From NCBI RefSeq assembly GCF_011762225.1, contig NZ_JAASQI010000004.1, forward strand, positions 62,001 through 126,000: a DNA stretch of 64,000 nt. The letters are read 5' to 3'. The position numbers were made by a program, and so were the translations under genes. Below the pieces are notes generated by a model that was given only the letters and a program-made list of their open reading frames with translations, had not been told where the DNA came from and ran no database searches. Below are positions 20,701 through 28,724 of the stretch, piece after piece (the stretch's first letter is position 1; each line of letters starts with the position of its first letter). The stretch comes from Pseudochelatococcus lubricantis. Lineage in GTDB: Bacteria > Pseudomonadota > Alphaproteobacteria > Rhizobiales > Beijerinckiaceae.

Positions 20701-20884
20701 TGACGCTCTGGTAGATCTCGTTCGGGGAAGCGCCCGGATACGCCGTCGTCACCGAGATTTGCGGCGGCGCGACGTTGGGATACTGGGCCACCGGCAGCAG
20801 CGGGATGCTGATGGCGCCGGCGAGGATGAGGAAGATCGCCACGACCCAGGCGAAGACCGGGCGATCGATAAAGAAACTCGGCAT
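17729..20884 (-). CDS. RND multidrug efflux pump, HAE1 family (AcrB/MexB-like)
   Basis: A 1051-residue inner-membrane proton/drug antiporter, the usual length for the family. N-terminal PSFFIDRPVFAWVVAIFLILAG is the classic first transmembrane helix. TM4 carries the proton-relay pair in GILVDDAIVVVENVERI, and TM10 has the matching Lys in LSAKNAILIVEFAKDL. Two large periplasmic porter/funnel loops separate the 12 helices. It pairs with the adaptor gene 11 bp upstream, which with TetR forms a regulator-adaptor-pump operon. No outer-membrane TolC-type gene is present here, so the channel must be encoded elsewhere. Substrates cannot be told from sequence. Confidence 0.95.
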   Translation of the reverse strand: MPSFFIDRPVFAWVVAIFLILAGAISIPLLPVAQYPNVAPPQISVTTAYPGASPNEIYQSVTRLIEEELNGVRGLLYFESTSDSNGSVEITATFAPGTDVNFASTEVQNRVRRVEPRLPQAVSQQGINVEEAGAGFLLVITLTSTDGTTDAIGLGDFLTRNVLSEIRRVPGVGKAQLFAAERAMRIWIDPEKMIGLKLTTGDITTAIQAQNAQVAAGRIGAQPNPIDQTISATVLVSGQLTSPDEFGAIVLRANPDGSSVRLRDVARVEVGGEDYNVTSRLNGKPSAAIGVQLTSTANALATSEAIHARMTELAQFFPANLKWDIPYDTAPFVAVSIEKVFHTLLEAVALVFVVMFLFLQNFRYTVIPIIVVPIALLGTCAVMLVTGFSINVLTMFAMVLAIGILVDDAIVVVENVERIMSEEGLPPREATRKAMRQITGAIIGITLVLTAVFVPMAFFPGAVGVIYRQFSLTMVVSILFSALLALSLTPALCASFLKQVPKGHHDEKRGFFGWFNRTFDRITHGYSGIVGFLVRRVLRVMIVYMILIAGLGYLFLKLPSAFLPNEDQGYIIVSMQGPPEATSNRMREVIQTVESIFAKEEAVENLVMINGFSFDGAGQNAALAFATLKDWSERGPGNSAAEIAMRANMQMFGLRDAVAFALSPPPIQGLGTTSGFSFRLQDRGGLGQEALAAARDQIMAAAAQSPVVTGLRVEGLPDAAQLSVTIDREKANTFGVTFAEINHAISTSLGSSYINDFPNVGRMQRVTVQADQNRRKQLSDLMNINVRNVNGGMVPLSSFVSAEWRKGPAMVVGYNGYPAIRISGEAAPGFSSGDAIAEMQRLAGQLPDGFGYEWTGQSLQEIQSGSQVPFLLALSCLVVFLFLAALYESWSIPFAVMMVVPLGVIGSVTAVLLRDMPNDVYFKVGLIAIIGLSAKNAILIVEFAKDLYAEGKSLVDSTLEAAHLRFRPIIMTSVAFTLGVLPLAIASGASAGSQQAIGTGVMGGMISATVLAIFFVPVFFVGVMRLFGGSKPGPVSAGDDGQSQPAPTHAE

Positions 20885-20895
20885 GGGGACGCTCC

Positions 20896-22110
20896 TTACT
20901 CGCCGCTCTTCGCGGCCGCAGGGGCGCCCGCCGCCGCTGCGGTTGCACCGCCCGGCTTCCAGTCCTGCGGCGCGACCGGTGCGCCGGGACGGATTTTCTG
21001 GAAGCCCTCGACGACGACCTTTTCTCCCGGCTTCAGGCCTTCCGAGATCACCCAGCGCTCGCCGACGATGCGCCCGGCGCGGACGGGGCGCACCTCGACG
21101 ACGTTGTTCGCGCCGACCACGTAGACCAGCGCCTGGCCGCCCGTGTCGCGTTGCAGAGCCTGCTGCGGCACGGCGATGGCATCCTGCTCCACGCCCTGCT
21201 CGATCTGGATGCGCACGTACATGCCCGGCAGCAGTTCGCCGTCCGGATTGGGGAACTGGCCGCGCATCGTCACCTGGCCCGTGGTGGCGTCGACGGTCGC
21301 CTCCGAGAACAGCAGCCGGCCGATGTGCCGGTAGGGCGTGCCGTCGTCGTAGAGCAGCCGCACGGGCGCCTCGGTTTCGTTCGCGCCGACGATTCTGCCC
21401 GCCTGCGCGGCCCGGCGCAGATCCAGCAGCTCGTTCACGGACTGCGTGAAATCCGCATAGATCGGGTCGAGCTGCTGAATGGTGGCCAGCACATCACCCA
21501 CACCCGTGCCGACGAGCGCCCCTTCCGTGATCAGCGCGCGGCCGATGCGGCCGCTGATCGGCGCCGTCACGTTCGCGTACTGCAGATTGAGTTCGGCCGT
21601 GGAAAGCGCGGCCTTGGCGGCGGCAACATCCGCGTTCGACTGCGCCAGCGCGGCGACGCTGTTGTCCAGCGTCTGCTGGCTCGCGACGTTGCGCGCCTGC
21701 AGTTCCTTGGCACGGTCCGCCTGCTGGCGGGCCTGCAACTGGGACGCCTCGGCGCGTGCCATCGTCGCCTTCGCGCTCTCCACCTGCAGGCGGAAGGGCT
21801 GCGGATCGATGCGGTAGAGTACATCCCCTTCCTTCACGTTGCTGCCTTGCGTGAACACGCGCTCGATGACGATGCCGGAGACGCGCGGGCGCACCTCGGC
21901 GATGCGGGTCGGCGTGATCCGGCCCGGCAGTTCGTTGGTAATCGGAATGGCCTCGGCCTGCACCGTCACCACGCTGACCTGCGAGGGCGGCATCGCCGGC
22001 CGGCCACCGGCCGACTGCCCGTTGCTTTCGTCAGAGCAGGCGGCAACCCCCAGGGTCGCCAGCAGGGACATCCCGACAAAAAGGGCACGTAGAGAGGATG
22101 AAATCTGCAT
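20896..22110 (-). CDS. RND efflux periplasmic adaptor (membrane fusion) lipoprotein, AcrA/MexA-like
   Basis: A 404-residue adaptor linking the RND pump to an outer-membrane channel. A lipoprotein signal is present at the N-terminus (SLLATLGVAAC, with Cys25 the likely lipidated residue). Then come the barrel-sandwich hybrid/lipoyl halves (VRPRVSGIVIERVFTQGSNVKEGDVLY and VTAPISGRIGRALITEGALV), the alpha-helical hairpin (about 95-160, rich in Ala/Gln/Glu), and the beta-barrel and membrane-proximal domains. The C-terminus is Ala-rich. It lies between tetR and the pump gene on one strand. Confidence 0.95.
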   Translation of the reverse strand: MQISSSLRALFVGMSLLATLGVAACSDESNGQSAGGRPAMPPSQVSVVTVQAEAIPITNELPGRITPTRIAEVRPRVSGIVIERVFTQGSNVKEGDVLYRIDPQPFRLQVESAKATMARAEASQLQARQQADRAKELQARNVASQQTLDNSVAALAQSNADVAAAKAALSTAELNLQYANVTAPISGRIGRALITEGALVGTGVGDVLATIQQLDPIYADFTQSVNELLDLRRAAQAGRIVGANETEAPVRLLYDDGTPYRHIGRLLFSEATVDATTGQVTMRGQFPNPDGELLPGMYVRIQIEQGVEQDAIAVPQQALQRDTGGQALVYVVGANNVVEVRPVRAGRIVGERWVISEGLKPGEKVVVEGFQKIRPGAPVAPQDWKPGGATAAAAGAPAAAKSGE

Positions 22111-22206
22111 TCACTATTCCTGCCGTTAATCCTGAATGTCGCAAAGCCGAAAAACGATCGAGCCGGCGGCCTGACGCGCCGTAGTGCCACAAAACGCGGG
22201 ACGCGA

Positions 22207-22827
22207 CTAGCCGTCATCCTTGTCGCCGGGGACACCTTTTGGCGATGATTCGGGTGAATGGTGCAGCGCCGCACCTCCCGGCACCTGCGTTGACAGCCAG
22301 CCGATGTCGGCCAGCAACCGGTCCCACTCCTCGCCCTGCCACGGCTGGAAGCCGAACAGTTCGAGCTGCGCCAGCCCCTCGGTCGCCAGAAAGGCGAGCA
22401 GCGCACCGCGCGGGCTCGCCGACGTCTCGCACAGGCTCGCGACGATGGAGGCGTAAAGCGCCTGCACGGGCTTGCGCAGCGTGATATCCTGCGCCATCGC
22501 GGCACACAGGCCCGTCGCCACGGCGCGGTCCTCCTCCGACAGGTTCCGCACTGCCTCGATCCGGGCGCGGATGCACGAGTCGGACGACGCGGAGCCCAGC
22601 CGCTCCCGCAGGTCCTCGATCTTGCGGCAATGGTTGTCGACGCCGCGGGTGATCAGCGCGCCGACAAGCTGCTGCTTCGTCTTGAAATCGTAGAGCACGC
22701 TGGCCTTGCTGATGCCCGCCTGCCGCGCCACCGCCTCAAGCGTCAACCGGCCCGCTCCGTCGCGCAGGACAACGGCCCGCGCGGCGTCGAGCACCTGGTC
22801 GCGCGTGATTGTCCTGTGCCGGGCCAT
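22207..22827 (-). CDS. TetR/AcrR-family regulator of the RND operon
   Basis: A 206-residue repressor. The N-terminal helix-turn-helix (about 7-50) reads ITRDQVLDAARAVVLRDGAGRLTLEAVARQAGISKASVLYDF with a break only where quoted short here: VARQAGISKASVLYDFKTK. The C-terminal ligand-binding domain is helical and not assignable to one drug. It is the first gene of tetR-adaptor-pump, with about 96 bp before the adaptor start. A 12-bp palindrome at 22846-22857 directly upstream suggests autorepression of the whole operon. Confidence 0.9.
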   Translation of the reverse strand: MARHRTITRDQVLDAARAVVLRDGAGRLTLEAVARQAGISKASVLYDFKTKQQLVGALITRGVDNHCRKIEDLRERLGSASSDSCIRARIEAVRNLSEEDRAVATGLCAAMAQDITLRKPVQALYASIVASLCETSASPRGALLAFLATEGLAQLELFGFQPWQGEEWDRLLADIGWLSTQVPGGAALHHSPESSPKGVPGDKDDG

Positions 22828-22845
22828 TCATGTCCACATTAATTT

Positions 22846-22857
22846 CCAACCGGTTGG
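22846..22857. promoter_or_regulatory. TetR-type operator
   Basis: Perfect palindrome CCAACCGGTTGG, 18 bp upstream of the tetR start codon in an otherwise AT-rich promoter stretch. Its form and position are typical of autoregulated TetR repressors. Confidence 0.6.
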
Positions 22858-22966
22858 TTATTATTGCAGCGCAAGCATGAGTCAAGCGCGCTACCGGCCA
22901 GGAACGTGCGCGCGGACACATGCCGGGGCGCCGTGAAACCGTTGCGGCGCGACGCGCGGCAGCGCC

Positions 22967-23401
22967 TCACCGGCGCGCGGAGGCATGTGGGGACCGGCTG
23001 GACGCGGCCTCCGCGCCCTCCGACAATTCCTCGATGATCGGGCAATGCGGGCGGCCGTCGCCACAGCAATTGTCGGCCAGATGACGCAGGGTATCGGCCA
23101 TCTGCTTCAGTTGCCGCATGCGCGCCTCCAGTTCGGCGATGTGGGCGAGCGCCACCTGCTTGACGTCCGCGCTGGCGCGCGAGCGATCCCGCCACAGGGC
23201 GAGCAGCGTCTCGATCTGCGGCACGGAGAAGCCGAGGTCGCGCGCGCGACGGACGAAGCGCAACGTGTGGACGTCCGCCTCCTCATACACGCGATAGCCC
23301 GCCTGCGTGCGCACGGCGCTGCCGATCAGGCCGATGGACTCGTAGTAGCGGATCATCTTGGCCGATACGCCGGACGCCCGCGCCGCCTCGCCGATGTTCA
23401 T
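22967..23401 (-). CDS. cueR: Copper-responsive MerR-family regulator CueR
   Basis: A 144-residue MerR regulator. The winged helix begins [21 protein letters not shown], followed by the dimerisation helix, and the metal loop is [13 protein letters not shown], matching the two-cysteine Cu(I) loop of CueR. The start codon overlaps the copA stop by four bases, so it is translated from the copA transcript and probably activates its own expression. Two CueR-type operators at 25955-25975 and 26006-26026 are the likely targets. An upstream cysteine beside the loop (CC) is unusual but harmless to the assignment. Confidence 0.92.
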   Translation of the reverse strand: MNIGEAARASGVSAKMIRYYESIGLIGSAVRTQAGYRVYEEADVHTLRFVRRARDLGFSVPQIETLLALWRDRSRASADVKQVALAHIAELEARMRQLKQMADTLRHLADNCCGDGRPHCPIIEELSEGAEAASSRSPHASARR

Positions 23402-25911
23402 GCCGCCATCTCCATCGGCCCCCGGAAGCGGCGCAGACGCAGCGCGTTGGTGAGCACGAACACGCTGGACAGCGCCATCGCCCCTGCCGCCAGCATCGGC
23501 GACAACAGCGTGCCGTTGACCGGATAGAGCGCGCCCGCCGCCACTGGAATAAGCGCGGCATTGTAGGCAAAGGCCCAGAACAGGTTCTGGCCGATGTTGC
23601 GCATCGTCGCCCGTGACAGCGCGATGGCGTTGACCACGCCGCGCAGATCGCCCGACATCAGCACAACGTCCGCGCTTTCGATGGCGACGTCCGTGCCCGT
23701 CCCCACGGCGATGCCGACGTCCGCCGCCGCCAGCGCCGGCGCATCATTGATGCCGTCGCCCACGAAGGCGAGCCGCGCACCCTGCGCGGACAGGCGGCGG
23801 ACGACATCGACCTTGCCCTCCGGCAACACCTCCGCCTCCACGGTGTCGATGCCGAGGCGCCTGGCGATGGCCTCGGCTGTGCGGCGGTTGTCGCCGGTGA
23901 CCATGGCGACCTTCAGCCCCATGTCGTGCAACGCCCGGATGGCGGGCAGCGTCGTCGGCCTGAGCGGATCGGCGACCGCGACGACGGCGGCGAGACGCCC
24001 GTCGACGGCGGCGTAGAGCGGCGTCTTGCCTTCCCCGCCGAGCCGGACCGCCTCGTCGGCGAAGGGAGTGGGATCGATGCCGAGTTTCTGCATGAAACGG
24101 TCCGCGCCGACATCCACCCGCGCGCCGCCCGCCGTGCCTGTGACGCCATAGCCCGGGACGGCCTCGAAAGTGTCCAGCGTCACCGCCGCCAGCCCGCGCG
24201 CCGCCGCCGCCGCGACGATCGCCTGCGCGATGGGATGTTCGGAGCGGGCCTCGACAGCGGCGACGAGCGCCAGTACCGTGTCTTCGGCGAAACCATCCCG
24301 CACCGCGAAATCGGTAAGTTCCGGCTGGCCGGCCGTGAGCGTGCCGGTCTTGTCGACGGCGATCACCGACGCCTCGCGCAGCCGCTGCAGGGCCTCCCCC
24401 TTGCGGAACAGCACGCCCAGCTCCGCCGCCCTTCCCGTGCCGACCATGATGGAGGTCGGCGTTGCGAGCCCCATGGCGCAGGGGCAGGCGATAATCAGCA
24501 CGGCCACCGCGTTGACCAGCGCGAAGGTGAGCGATGGCGCGGGGCCGAAGATGAGCCACACCGCGAAGGTGAGCGCCGCCGCCACAAACACAGCCGGCAC
24601 GAACCAGGCGGTGATCCGGTCCACCAGCGCCTGCACCGGCAGCTTGGCGCCCTGCGCCGTCTCCACAAGGCGGATGATCTGGGCGAGGACGGTCTCCGCC
24701 CCCACCCGCGTCGCGCGGAAAGAGAAGCTGCCGGTGCGGTTGACAGTGCCCCCCACCACGGCGGCGCCGACGCCCTTCTCGACCGGCACCGGCTCACCGG
24801 TAATCATCGATTCATCGACAAAGGACGCCCCCTCGACCACCTCGCCGTCGACCGCGACCCGCTCGCCGGGCCGCACCACGACGACATCGCCGGGCACGAC
24901 GTCGCCGATGGCGACCTCCACGGCAGCCCCGCCGCGCAGCACGTGCGCCGTCTTCGGCTGCAGGCCGACGAGCCGGCGGATAGCCTCGCTGGTGCGGCCC
25001 CTGGCGCGCGCCTCCAGATAGCGGCCGATCAGGATCAGCGTGACGATCACTGCCGCTGCTTCATAATAGACATGAACGGTGCCTGTCGGCAGCAGGCCGG
25101 GCAGGAAAGTCGCGACAACCGAAAATGCCCACGCCGAAGCCGTGCCCACGGCAACGAGCGCGTTCATATCGGGCGCGCCGCGCAGCAGCGCCGGGACGCC
25201 CTTGACGAAAAAGCGCCGGCCTGGGCCGAACAGCACCAGCGTCGTCAGGACGAACTGGCCGTACCAGTTCCACGGCCCGAGCATGCCTGCGATCCAGTGG
25301 TGGAAAGCCGGAACGAGATGGCCGCCCATCTCCGCCACGAACACCGGCAGGGTGAGCGCGGCGGCGAGAGCCACATCGCGCCCGAGCGCCGCGATCTCGG
25401 CGGCGCGCGCCGCACGTTCGCGGTCGGTGCTGTCCTCGGCGGCGTGGATATGGGCCTCGTAGCCGGCGCGGCGGATCGCCGCCTCGATGGCGCCGGGCGC
25501 GACGGCACCCACGGCAACGGTAACGCTGGCGCGTTCGGTGGCAAGATTCACGGAAGCCGCGATCACGCCCGGCACGTCCCTGATAGCGCTCTCAACGCGC
25601 AGCACGCACGACGCGCAACTCATGCCGGCGATGGAGAACTCCAGCGTCTCGCGCCGCACGTCATAGCCCGCCGCCTGCACCGCGCCGATGATGGCCGGCA
25701 CGTCGGGCGCGCCGGAAAACGCGACGGTGGCCCGCTCCGTCGCCAAGCTGGCACTCGCACCGGCAACGCCCGGCGCCGACCTGATCGCATTCTCCACCCG
25801 CGACACGCACGACGCGCAGCTCATCCCTTCGATCGCCAGTTGAAGCGGTTCGCGACGCGCGAGCGCGGAGCGGGCATCGGAGCCGGCGGGGCGGGATACG
25901 GACTGGGACAT
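23398..25911 (-). CDS. copA: Copper-exporting P1B-type ATPase CopA
   Basis: An 837-residue inner-membrane Cu(I) exporter. Two N-terminal heavy-metal-associated domains carry GMSCASC (at about residue 30 and about 98). The transmembrane metal site is [13 protein letters not shown] near 475, the actuator motif is TGEPVPV, the phosphorylation site is DKTGTLT near 520, and the nucleotide-binding hinge is GDGINDAP. The protein starts 44 bp from a CueR-type operator. It is divergent from copZ and overlaps cueR by four bases, giving a complete copper export, sensing and chaperone module. Confidence 0.97.
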   Translation of the reverse strand: MSQSVSRPAGSDARSALARREPLQLAIEGMSCASCVSRVENAIRSAPGVAGASASLATERATVAFSGAPDVPAIIGAVQAAGYDVRRETLEFSIAGMSCASCVLRVESAIRDVPGVIAASVNLATERASVTVAVGAVAPGAIEAAIRRAGYEAHIHAAEDSTDRERAARAAEIAALGRDVALAAALTLPVFVAEMGGHLVPAFHHWIAGMLGPWNWYGQFVLTTLVLFGPGRRFFVKGVPALLRGAPDMNALVAVGTASAWAFSVVATFLPGLLPTGTVHVYYEAAAVIVTLILIGRYLEARARGRTSEAIRRLVGLQPKTAHVLRGGAAVEVAIGDVVPGDVVVVRPGERVAVDGEVVEGASFVDESMITGEPVPVEKGVGAAVVGGTVNRTGSFSFRATRVGAETVLAQIIRLVETAQGAKLPVQALVDRITAWFVPAVFVAAALTFAVWLIFGPAPSLTFALVNAVAVLIIACPCAMGLATPTSIMVGTGRAAELGVLFRKGEALQRLREASVIAVDKTGTLTAGQPELTDFAVRDGFAEDTVLALVAAVEARSEHPIAQAIVAAAAARGLAAVTLDTFEAVPGYGVTGTAGGARVDVGADRFMQKLGIDPTPFADEAVRLGGEGKTPLYAAVDGRLAAVVAVADPLRPTTLPAIRALHDMGLKVAMVTGDNRRTAEAIARRLGIDTVEAEVLPEGKVDVVRRLSAQGARLAFVGDGINDAPALAAADVGIAVGTGTDVAIESADVVLMSGDLRGVVNAIALSRATMRNIGQNLFWAFAYNAALIPVAAGALYPVNGTLLSPMLAAGAMALSSVFVLTNALRLRRFRGPMEMAA

Positions 25912-25954
25912 GATAACGCACCTCGAACGACGGAAACATCGTTCGCTTCAATAG

Positions 25955-25978
25955 ACCTTCCCATGATGGCAAGGTCAA
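25955..25978 (-). promoter_or_regulatory. CueR operator and 19-bp-spacer promoter for copA-cueR
   Basis: The 21-bp dyad at 25955-25975 (ACCTT..., ...AAGGT) sits between a minus-strand -35 TTGACC and a -10-like TATTGA separated by 19 bp. The overlong spacer is the hallmark of MerR-family activated promoters. It is the exact reverse complement of the site at 26006-26026. Confidence 0.82.
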
Positions 25979-26002
25979 GCGCGGCTCCTGCTCGAATCCA
26001 TG

Positions 26003-26026
26003 TTGACCTTGCCATCATGGGAAGGT
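26003..26026 (+). promoter_or_regulatory. CueR operator and 19-bp-spacer promoter for copZ
   Basis: -35 TTGACC at 26003-26008, a dyad ACCTTGCC...GGGAAGGT at 26006-26026, and a 19-bp spacer before GATGTT at 26028. It is identical base for base, in inverted orientation, to the copA operator. Confidence 0.8.
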
Positions 26027-26065
26027 GGATGTTGTCTATGGCGATTCGAATGAAGGAGATTGAGG

Positions 26066-26266
26066 ATGCCGACGTTGAAAGTGCCGAAAATGAACTGCGA
26101 GGGCTGCGCCGCGACGATCGAAAAAGCGGTGAAGAGTATCGACCCGCAGGCGAAAGTGACGGCCGACCTCGCGGCCAAGACGGTCGCCATCGAGACGACA
26201 GTCGACCCGCAGGCCGTGTCGCGGGCCGTCAAGGCCGCCGGATACGACAACGCGCCGGCCGTGTAA
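26066..26266 (+). CDS. copZ: Copper chaperone CopZ (heavy-metal-associated domain protein)
   Basis: A 66-residue ferredoxin-like HMA-domain protein with the Cu(I) site MNCEGC near the N-terminus. It is predicted to carry cytosolic Cu(I) to CopA or CueR. The ATG at 26066 follows GAAGGAGA at 26052-26059; an in-frame TTG at 26060 is rejected because it would leave no spacing. It has its own CueR-type promoter and is divergent from copA. Confidence 0.9.
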   Translation: MPTLKVPKMNCEGCAATIEKAVKSIDPQAKVTADLAAKTVAIETTVDPQAVSRAVKAAGYDNAPAV

Positions 26267-27045
26267 CAACGCGCGAGAGAGAACGCATACCCCGCCGGTG
26301 CGGCAGCCTGAAACCAGATGGCTTGAACAAACGGATCGGAGCGGCGAGCAGGAAACGAAGTTTCGCGGCTGCGCCATCCGTTTGATTGTACAAAACCCTT
26401 TCCCGAAAGCGGCATTCACTTATCGGTTCAACGTCCCCGGGAACAGCGTGCGTCACCGGACGCCAGATAGCCGATAACCGCGAGTCCTTCAGACAGCCTT
26501 GTCCGGAGCCATGCGGGATGCGGATGAGAGACTGATACCCGACTGCGCCTGCGGCGGAAACTGGGCAGCGTCATTGACCCTCACGCTGCGGCCGAAAGCG
26601 CGCCCCACTTGCCCGGATGCCGTGCCCCGCGTTTCAGTAGCAGCGGGAGAAGAAACAGAAATAAGCGTCCGTGTTATGCCCATATCAATGCTCGACATCT
26701 GGCAATATCTCCACTTTTCCAATACCGGATAATAACGCCCTTGACTGGCAAAGAGCCCTAATGACAAATTTTTAATTATTAAAACATCATAAAACCAACT
26801 CACATGAAATACCCACCTCTTACTTCCGCGTTTGCCTTGCATACAGAAAGCAAAAATCAAAACATGCAGCAAAAACGACGGATTGCACCATATTTACCCA
26901 TCCGCGAAATCCGAAAAAACAATTACATGAGCGAAAAATACAGCCGCCGTTGAAATCCGCAATGGCACATCTTCCGCTACGAAAAGATAAAATCTCCATA
27001 TATTCCTTATCTATAGCAGAAGACCATTGTAGTCAAACGATCTAT
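26267..27045. other. Non-coding, AT-rich stretch with an imperfect inverted repeat
   Basis: About 780 bp between copZ and the CesT-type gene. The left third is normal GC and holds an inverted repeat at 26328-26384. From about 26740 the DNA becomes strongly AT-rich and contains no reading frame with convincing codon use. Short frames on both strands at 26489-26872 have neither a ribosome-binding site nor recognisable domains. Confidence 0.6.
26328..26384. repeat. Imperfect inverted repeat (possible structured RNA or palindromic repeat)
   Basis: Outer arms CAAACGGAT (26328-26336) and ATCCGTTTG (26376-26384) are perfectly complementary. Nested inside are GGCG/CGCC and GAAAC-gaa-GTTTC. There is no clear T tract on either strand. 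Confidence 0.5.
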
Positions 27046-27534
27046 TCAGATGCGCATGGCACCCTCGGATTTCGAAAAGTCGCTCACCGGCGACCCCGAT
27101 GTTCCCTCGCCGCGCAACAGAACATCGAACGGCGACCTTTTCAACCATTCGATCCGGTCGACGGCAGCCTTCAGCGCTTCCTGAAACCGCTCCTGCGTCA
27201 GGCCCGACAGAGGGATGCGATCCGACCAGATGACCTGCCCGTGCACCTCGTCAAAGGTCAGCGCGCCCTCGCCGCCGAACGCGGAGGAATGCGCGCTCAC
27301 CGCGAGACGCCGAAAGAACCCGTCGTCAACAGACGGCGGCACTTGCCCGACGGGACCGTAGAGCATGAACGCATCGCGCGCGCCGTCATAGAAGATATTG
27401 AGCGCATGGTCGTCGAACAGCAGCCCGACAAAGCCACGCTCCCCGAATGTCAGATCCGGCAACCCGACATAGGCGCCAAAACCCGAAAGAAGCGCTTCTG
27501 CATCCAGAGAAACCGCCACCCGCACCTCACTCAT
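27046..27534 (-). CDS. Orphan CesT-like type III secretion chaperone
   Basis: A 162-residue small protein whose pattern matches the CesT/Tir-chaperone fold: an N-terminal helix ending FGAYVGLPDLTFGERGF, paired strands (VGLLFDDHALNIFYD, AFMLYGPVG), a helix with RLAVSAHSSAFGG, then LTFDEVHGQVIWSDRIPL and a long closing helix RFQEALKAAVDRIEWLKRS. Such chaperones bind type III effectors in the cytosol. No type III apparatus or effector is recognisable nearby, and AT-rich DNA flanks the gene on both sides, suggesting transfer or remnant status. The assignment is by pattern only and could also cover a relative of unknown function. Confidence 0.6.
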   Translation of the reverse strand: MSEVRVAVSLDAEALLSGFGAYVGLPDLTFGERGFVGLLFDDHALNIFYDGARDAFMLYGPVGQVPPSVDDGFFRRLAVSAHSSAFGGEGALTFDEVHGQVIWSDRIPLSGLTQERFQEALKAAVDRIEWLKRSPFDVLLRGEGTSGSPVSDFSKSEGAMRI

Positions 27535-27935
27535 CGCACCGCCCCTGACCTTACGATCGACCTGCCCCTTCAGACAACGGTAGAGAGAAAACGGCTCATC
27601 TGAAATAGACCCCTAAAAACCAGTAAATCAAAACAAAAAACAAGCAAACAATAACAGAATTAAGTTCAATTCAATAATTTCCCGAAATTTAACCTCTCTT
27701 TCCAGAAAGTCATAATCCGCTCATAAACTCCTTGATTTATGGCGTATTTTATTTTTTATCATAACGGAAGCATAAGTCAACAATTCTGGCTGATGCGCCC
27801 CGCCGGATCGTCTTGCGCCATGCTGGCGGAAGGCCGCGACAAGGGCTGCGACACCACCACACCTTTGCCGCGCCGCCGTTCGCGTATATCGTTAGCCATG
27901 CAAGTGGCAGGGGCGCATTCAAAGGGAAGCGTTGT
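27535..27935. other. AT-rich intergenic region
   Basis: About 400 bp between the CesT-type gene and the globin gene, which are divergent. Positions about 27600-27780 are very AT-rich. It presumably holds both promoters; no clear operator, terminator or small gene was found. Confidence 0.5.
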
Positions 27936-28433
27936 ATGGAGGATGTGGCAGAGCGCAGGGCGCAGATCGTGGCGGAAATCATGGCCGCGACGGGAATCGA
28001 CGACGCGATGATCGCGCGTCTTGTCGATGCGTTTTATGCGCGCGTGCGGGAAGATGCCGTCCTGGGCCCGGTCTTCAACACCCATGTGGCTGACTGGGAC
28101 ATCCATTTGGCACAGATGCGCCTGTTCTGGTCGTCGGTCGCGCTGATGAGCGGGCGCTATCACGGCCGGCCGATGCCGAAGCACATGAACCTGCCCGTTG
28201 ACGCCCGCCATTTCGACCACTGGCTGCGGTTGTTCGAGAGCGTGGCGCGCGAGGTATGCCCGCCGGCCGCCGCCGAACATTTTCTCGAACGCGCACGGCG
28301 CATCGCCGAAAATCTCGAATACGGCGTCGCCGTGAGCAATGGAGCGGAACTCGTGCGCGGCGAGCGCTTCATCAATCCGCACCTGCCGTCGCCGGACGCT
28401 GACGGACACACGGCACAGCAATTGCCCTGCTGA
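27936..28433 (+). CDS. Group III truncated haemoglobin
   Basis: A 165-residue globin of the short 2-over-2 type. Landmarks are IARLVDAFYARVREDAVLGPVF (helices A/B), the E-helix region MSGRYHGRPMPKHMNLPV, and the proximal His in ARHFDHWLRLFESVA. It may bind O2, NO or react with peroxide/nitrite; no partner gene is near. The ATG at 27936 follows GGGAAG at 27924-27929; an upstream in-frame ATG at 27813 is rejected because its extension is unrelated to globins. A C-terminal tail of about 25 residues follows the last helix. Confidence 0.85.
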   Translation: MEDVAERRAQIVAEIMAATGIDDAMIARLVDAFYARVREDAVLGPVFNTHVADWDIHLAQMRLFWSSVALMSGRYHGRPMPKHMNLPVDARHFDHWLRLFESVAREVCPPAAAEHFLERARRIAENLEYGVAVSNGAELVRGERFINPHLPSPDADGHTAQQLPC

Positions 28434-28499
28434 TCCCGGAAGGCTGAATCGGACATTCCACGCCGGCACAGAGACCGCGGGCCGAGATGCCTCGGCACA

Positions 28500-28724
28500 T
28501 CAGGCCTTCTTGACGAATTCCGTCTTCAGCACGAGCCCTTTCACCTGCTTGGTGTTGGCCTCGATCTCGCCAGGACTGCCGGTGAGGTGGATGTTCTTCA
28601 CCAGCGTGCCGCGCTTCAGCGTCTCCGAGGTTCCCTTGACCTTGAGATCCTTGATCAGAGTCACGGAATCGCCGTCCGAAAGCTGCGTGCCGTTGCTGTC
28701 CTTGACGATGACGTCGTCGCTCAT
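28500..28724 (-). CDS. PhnA-like (YjdM) domain protein
   Basis: A 74-residue protein matching the C-terminal PhnA domain: VIVKDSNGTQLSDGDSVTLIKDLKVKG, then LKRGTLVKNIHLTG and IEANTKQVKGLVLKTEFVKK. The N-terminal zinc ribbon of full-length YjdM/PhnA is absent. Despite the name its link to phosphonate use is weak. It is the last gene of argD-argF-hslO-phnA, and its ATG overlaps the hslO stop by four bases. Confidence 0.88.
   Translation of the reverse strand: MSDDVIVKDSNGTQLSDGDSVTLIKDLKVKGTSETLKRGTLVKNIHLTGSPGEIEANTKQVKGLVLKTEFVKKA

Noticed and set aside
17723-21124. A 1133-codon plus-strand frame opposite the RND pump
   Set aside because: Shadow; Arg/His/Asp-rich with no domain.
26489-26872. 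A 127-codon minus-strand and a 77-codon plus-strand frame in the AT-rich segment
   Set aside because: No ribosome-binding site, no recognisable domain and unlikely composition. A transferred small gene cannot be fully excluded.
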